The notes under the pieces: generated by a model
What the model was told of the DNA's origin: nothing
Database searches by the model: none
The model's input: the letters and a program-made list of their open reading frames with translations, nothing else
Made by a program: the position numbers and the translations under genes
Shown: positions 63,799 through 64,000 of the stretch, one piece after another
Layout: every line of letters begins with the position of its first letter
How positions within the stretch are numbered: the stretch's first letter is position 1
Source of the DNA: JADKAV01 sp037046735
Lineage (GTDB): Bacteria > Actinomycetota > Actinomycetes > S36-B12 > UBA10799
NCBI GenBank assembly: GCA_037046735.1
Contig: JBAOHC010000020.1
Coordinates: 62,001 to 126,000, forward strand
DNA length: 64,000 bases
Reading direction: 5' to 3'

Positions 63799-64000
63799 TC
63801 AGGCAGTCGGTGACGTCAGACTGCCGCCCGCACTCGTCAAGTCGGAGATCCCCCACTGGCTCAGCTGTCGTTGCAGCGCCTCGGTCGCCCGCTGCAACTG
63901 CTCGGCCTGGACCCGGTCGGTGGCCCATTCCAACTCACGCGCCCGCAGAGCCTTCTCGATGCGCAGCAGCGTCTCCTCGTCGGTGGGCAGGTCGTAGGCC
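63799..64000 (-). CDS. C-terminal fragment of a coiled-coil protein (5' end outside window)
   Basis: The last ~66 codons are visible: AYDLPTDEETLLRIEKALRA, WATDRVQAEQLQRATEALQR and QLSQWGISDLTSAGG, ending at 63799. Long amphipathic helices; no domain can be named from this piece. Directly upstream of the CPBP protease gene. Confidence 0.55.
   Translation of the reverse strand, partial: AYDLPTDEETLLRIEKALRARELEWATDRVQAEQLQRATEALQRQLSQWGISDLTSAGGSLTSPTA

Overview
The window is high-G+C DNA of an actinomycete-type bacterium. The main pointers are NucS/EndoMS, a MurA with Asp in the fosfomycin-target position, a WS/DGAT wax-ester/triacylglycerol synthase, a PPOX-class FMN/F420 oxidoreductase, two DUF222-HNH ('13E12 repeat') genes, oligoribonuclease, GTG-rich starts and many apparently leaderless transcripts. 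I cannot name a genus. At least a dozen frame-breaking lesions fall inside otherwise well-conserved genes. This suggests an uncorrected (perhaps long-read or metagenomic) assembly rather than massive gene decay.

Layout. 1-16.9 kb: a broken endonuclease/phosphatase gene at the edge; a DUF222-HNH gene behind a LexA-like box; a SulP transporter; a polar-amino-acid ABC importer (three genes, minus); two small exported proteins; an F420-reductase-like NAD(P) protein; a dienoyl-CoA isomerase-like crotonase; an MMPL exporter coupled to a heptad-repeat partner; oligoribonuclease; a second DUF222-HNH gene. 17-20.6 kb: a LacI regulator, an AroE-like dehydrogenase (frameshifted), a tiny nonapeptide-repeat protein and a divergent aldo/keto reductase, apparently one LacI-controlled catabolic locus. 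20.6-27 kb: RutE-like nitroreductase, MarR, fused isobutyryl-CoA mutase IcmF (frameshifted) and an aldehyde dehydrogenase (frameshifted). 27-33.3 kb: LacI plus divergent amylosucrase, a mycobacterial-type arylsulfatase, and tRNA-His followed by a four-fold 110-bp tandem repeat that copies the tRNA 3' end and its terminator. 33.4-42.7 kb: trmB-pxpABC operon, WS/DGAT, GAP/USP pair, MeaB-like GTPase, acetyl-CoA acetyltransferase and methylmalonyl-CoA epimerase. 42.7-48.3 kb: three tandem DUF11-type exported proteins sharing a C-terminal domain. 48.4-64 kb: crotonyl-CoA carboxylase/reductase, PPOX protein, ABC-F, hydrolases and an SDR, a PAS-GGDEF cyclase, a double 3-hydroxyacyl-CoA dehydrogenase, GNAT, NucS, 3-hydroxybutyryl-CoA dehydrogenase, MurA and a CPBP protease.

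The metabolic theme is C4 acyl-CoA chemistry. Thiolase, two 3-hydroxybutyryl-CoA dehydrogenases, crotonase, Ccr, IcmF, MeaB and methylmalonyl-CoA epimerase could link acetyl-CoA, crotonyl-CoA, ethylmalonyl- and (iso)butyryl-CoA and methylmalonyl-CoA, with WS/DGAT storing acyl groups. Separate LacI loci handle carbohydrate use. Three copies of a ~50-bp palindromic element are dispersed between genes, and TAnnnT-type -10 boxes sit 5-7 nt before the start codon of many genes.
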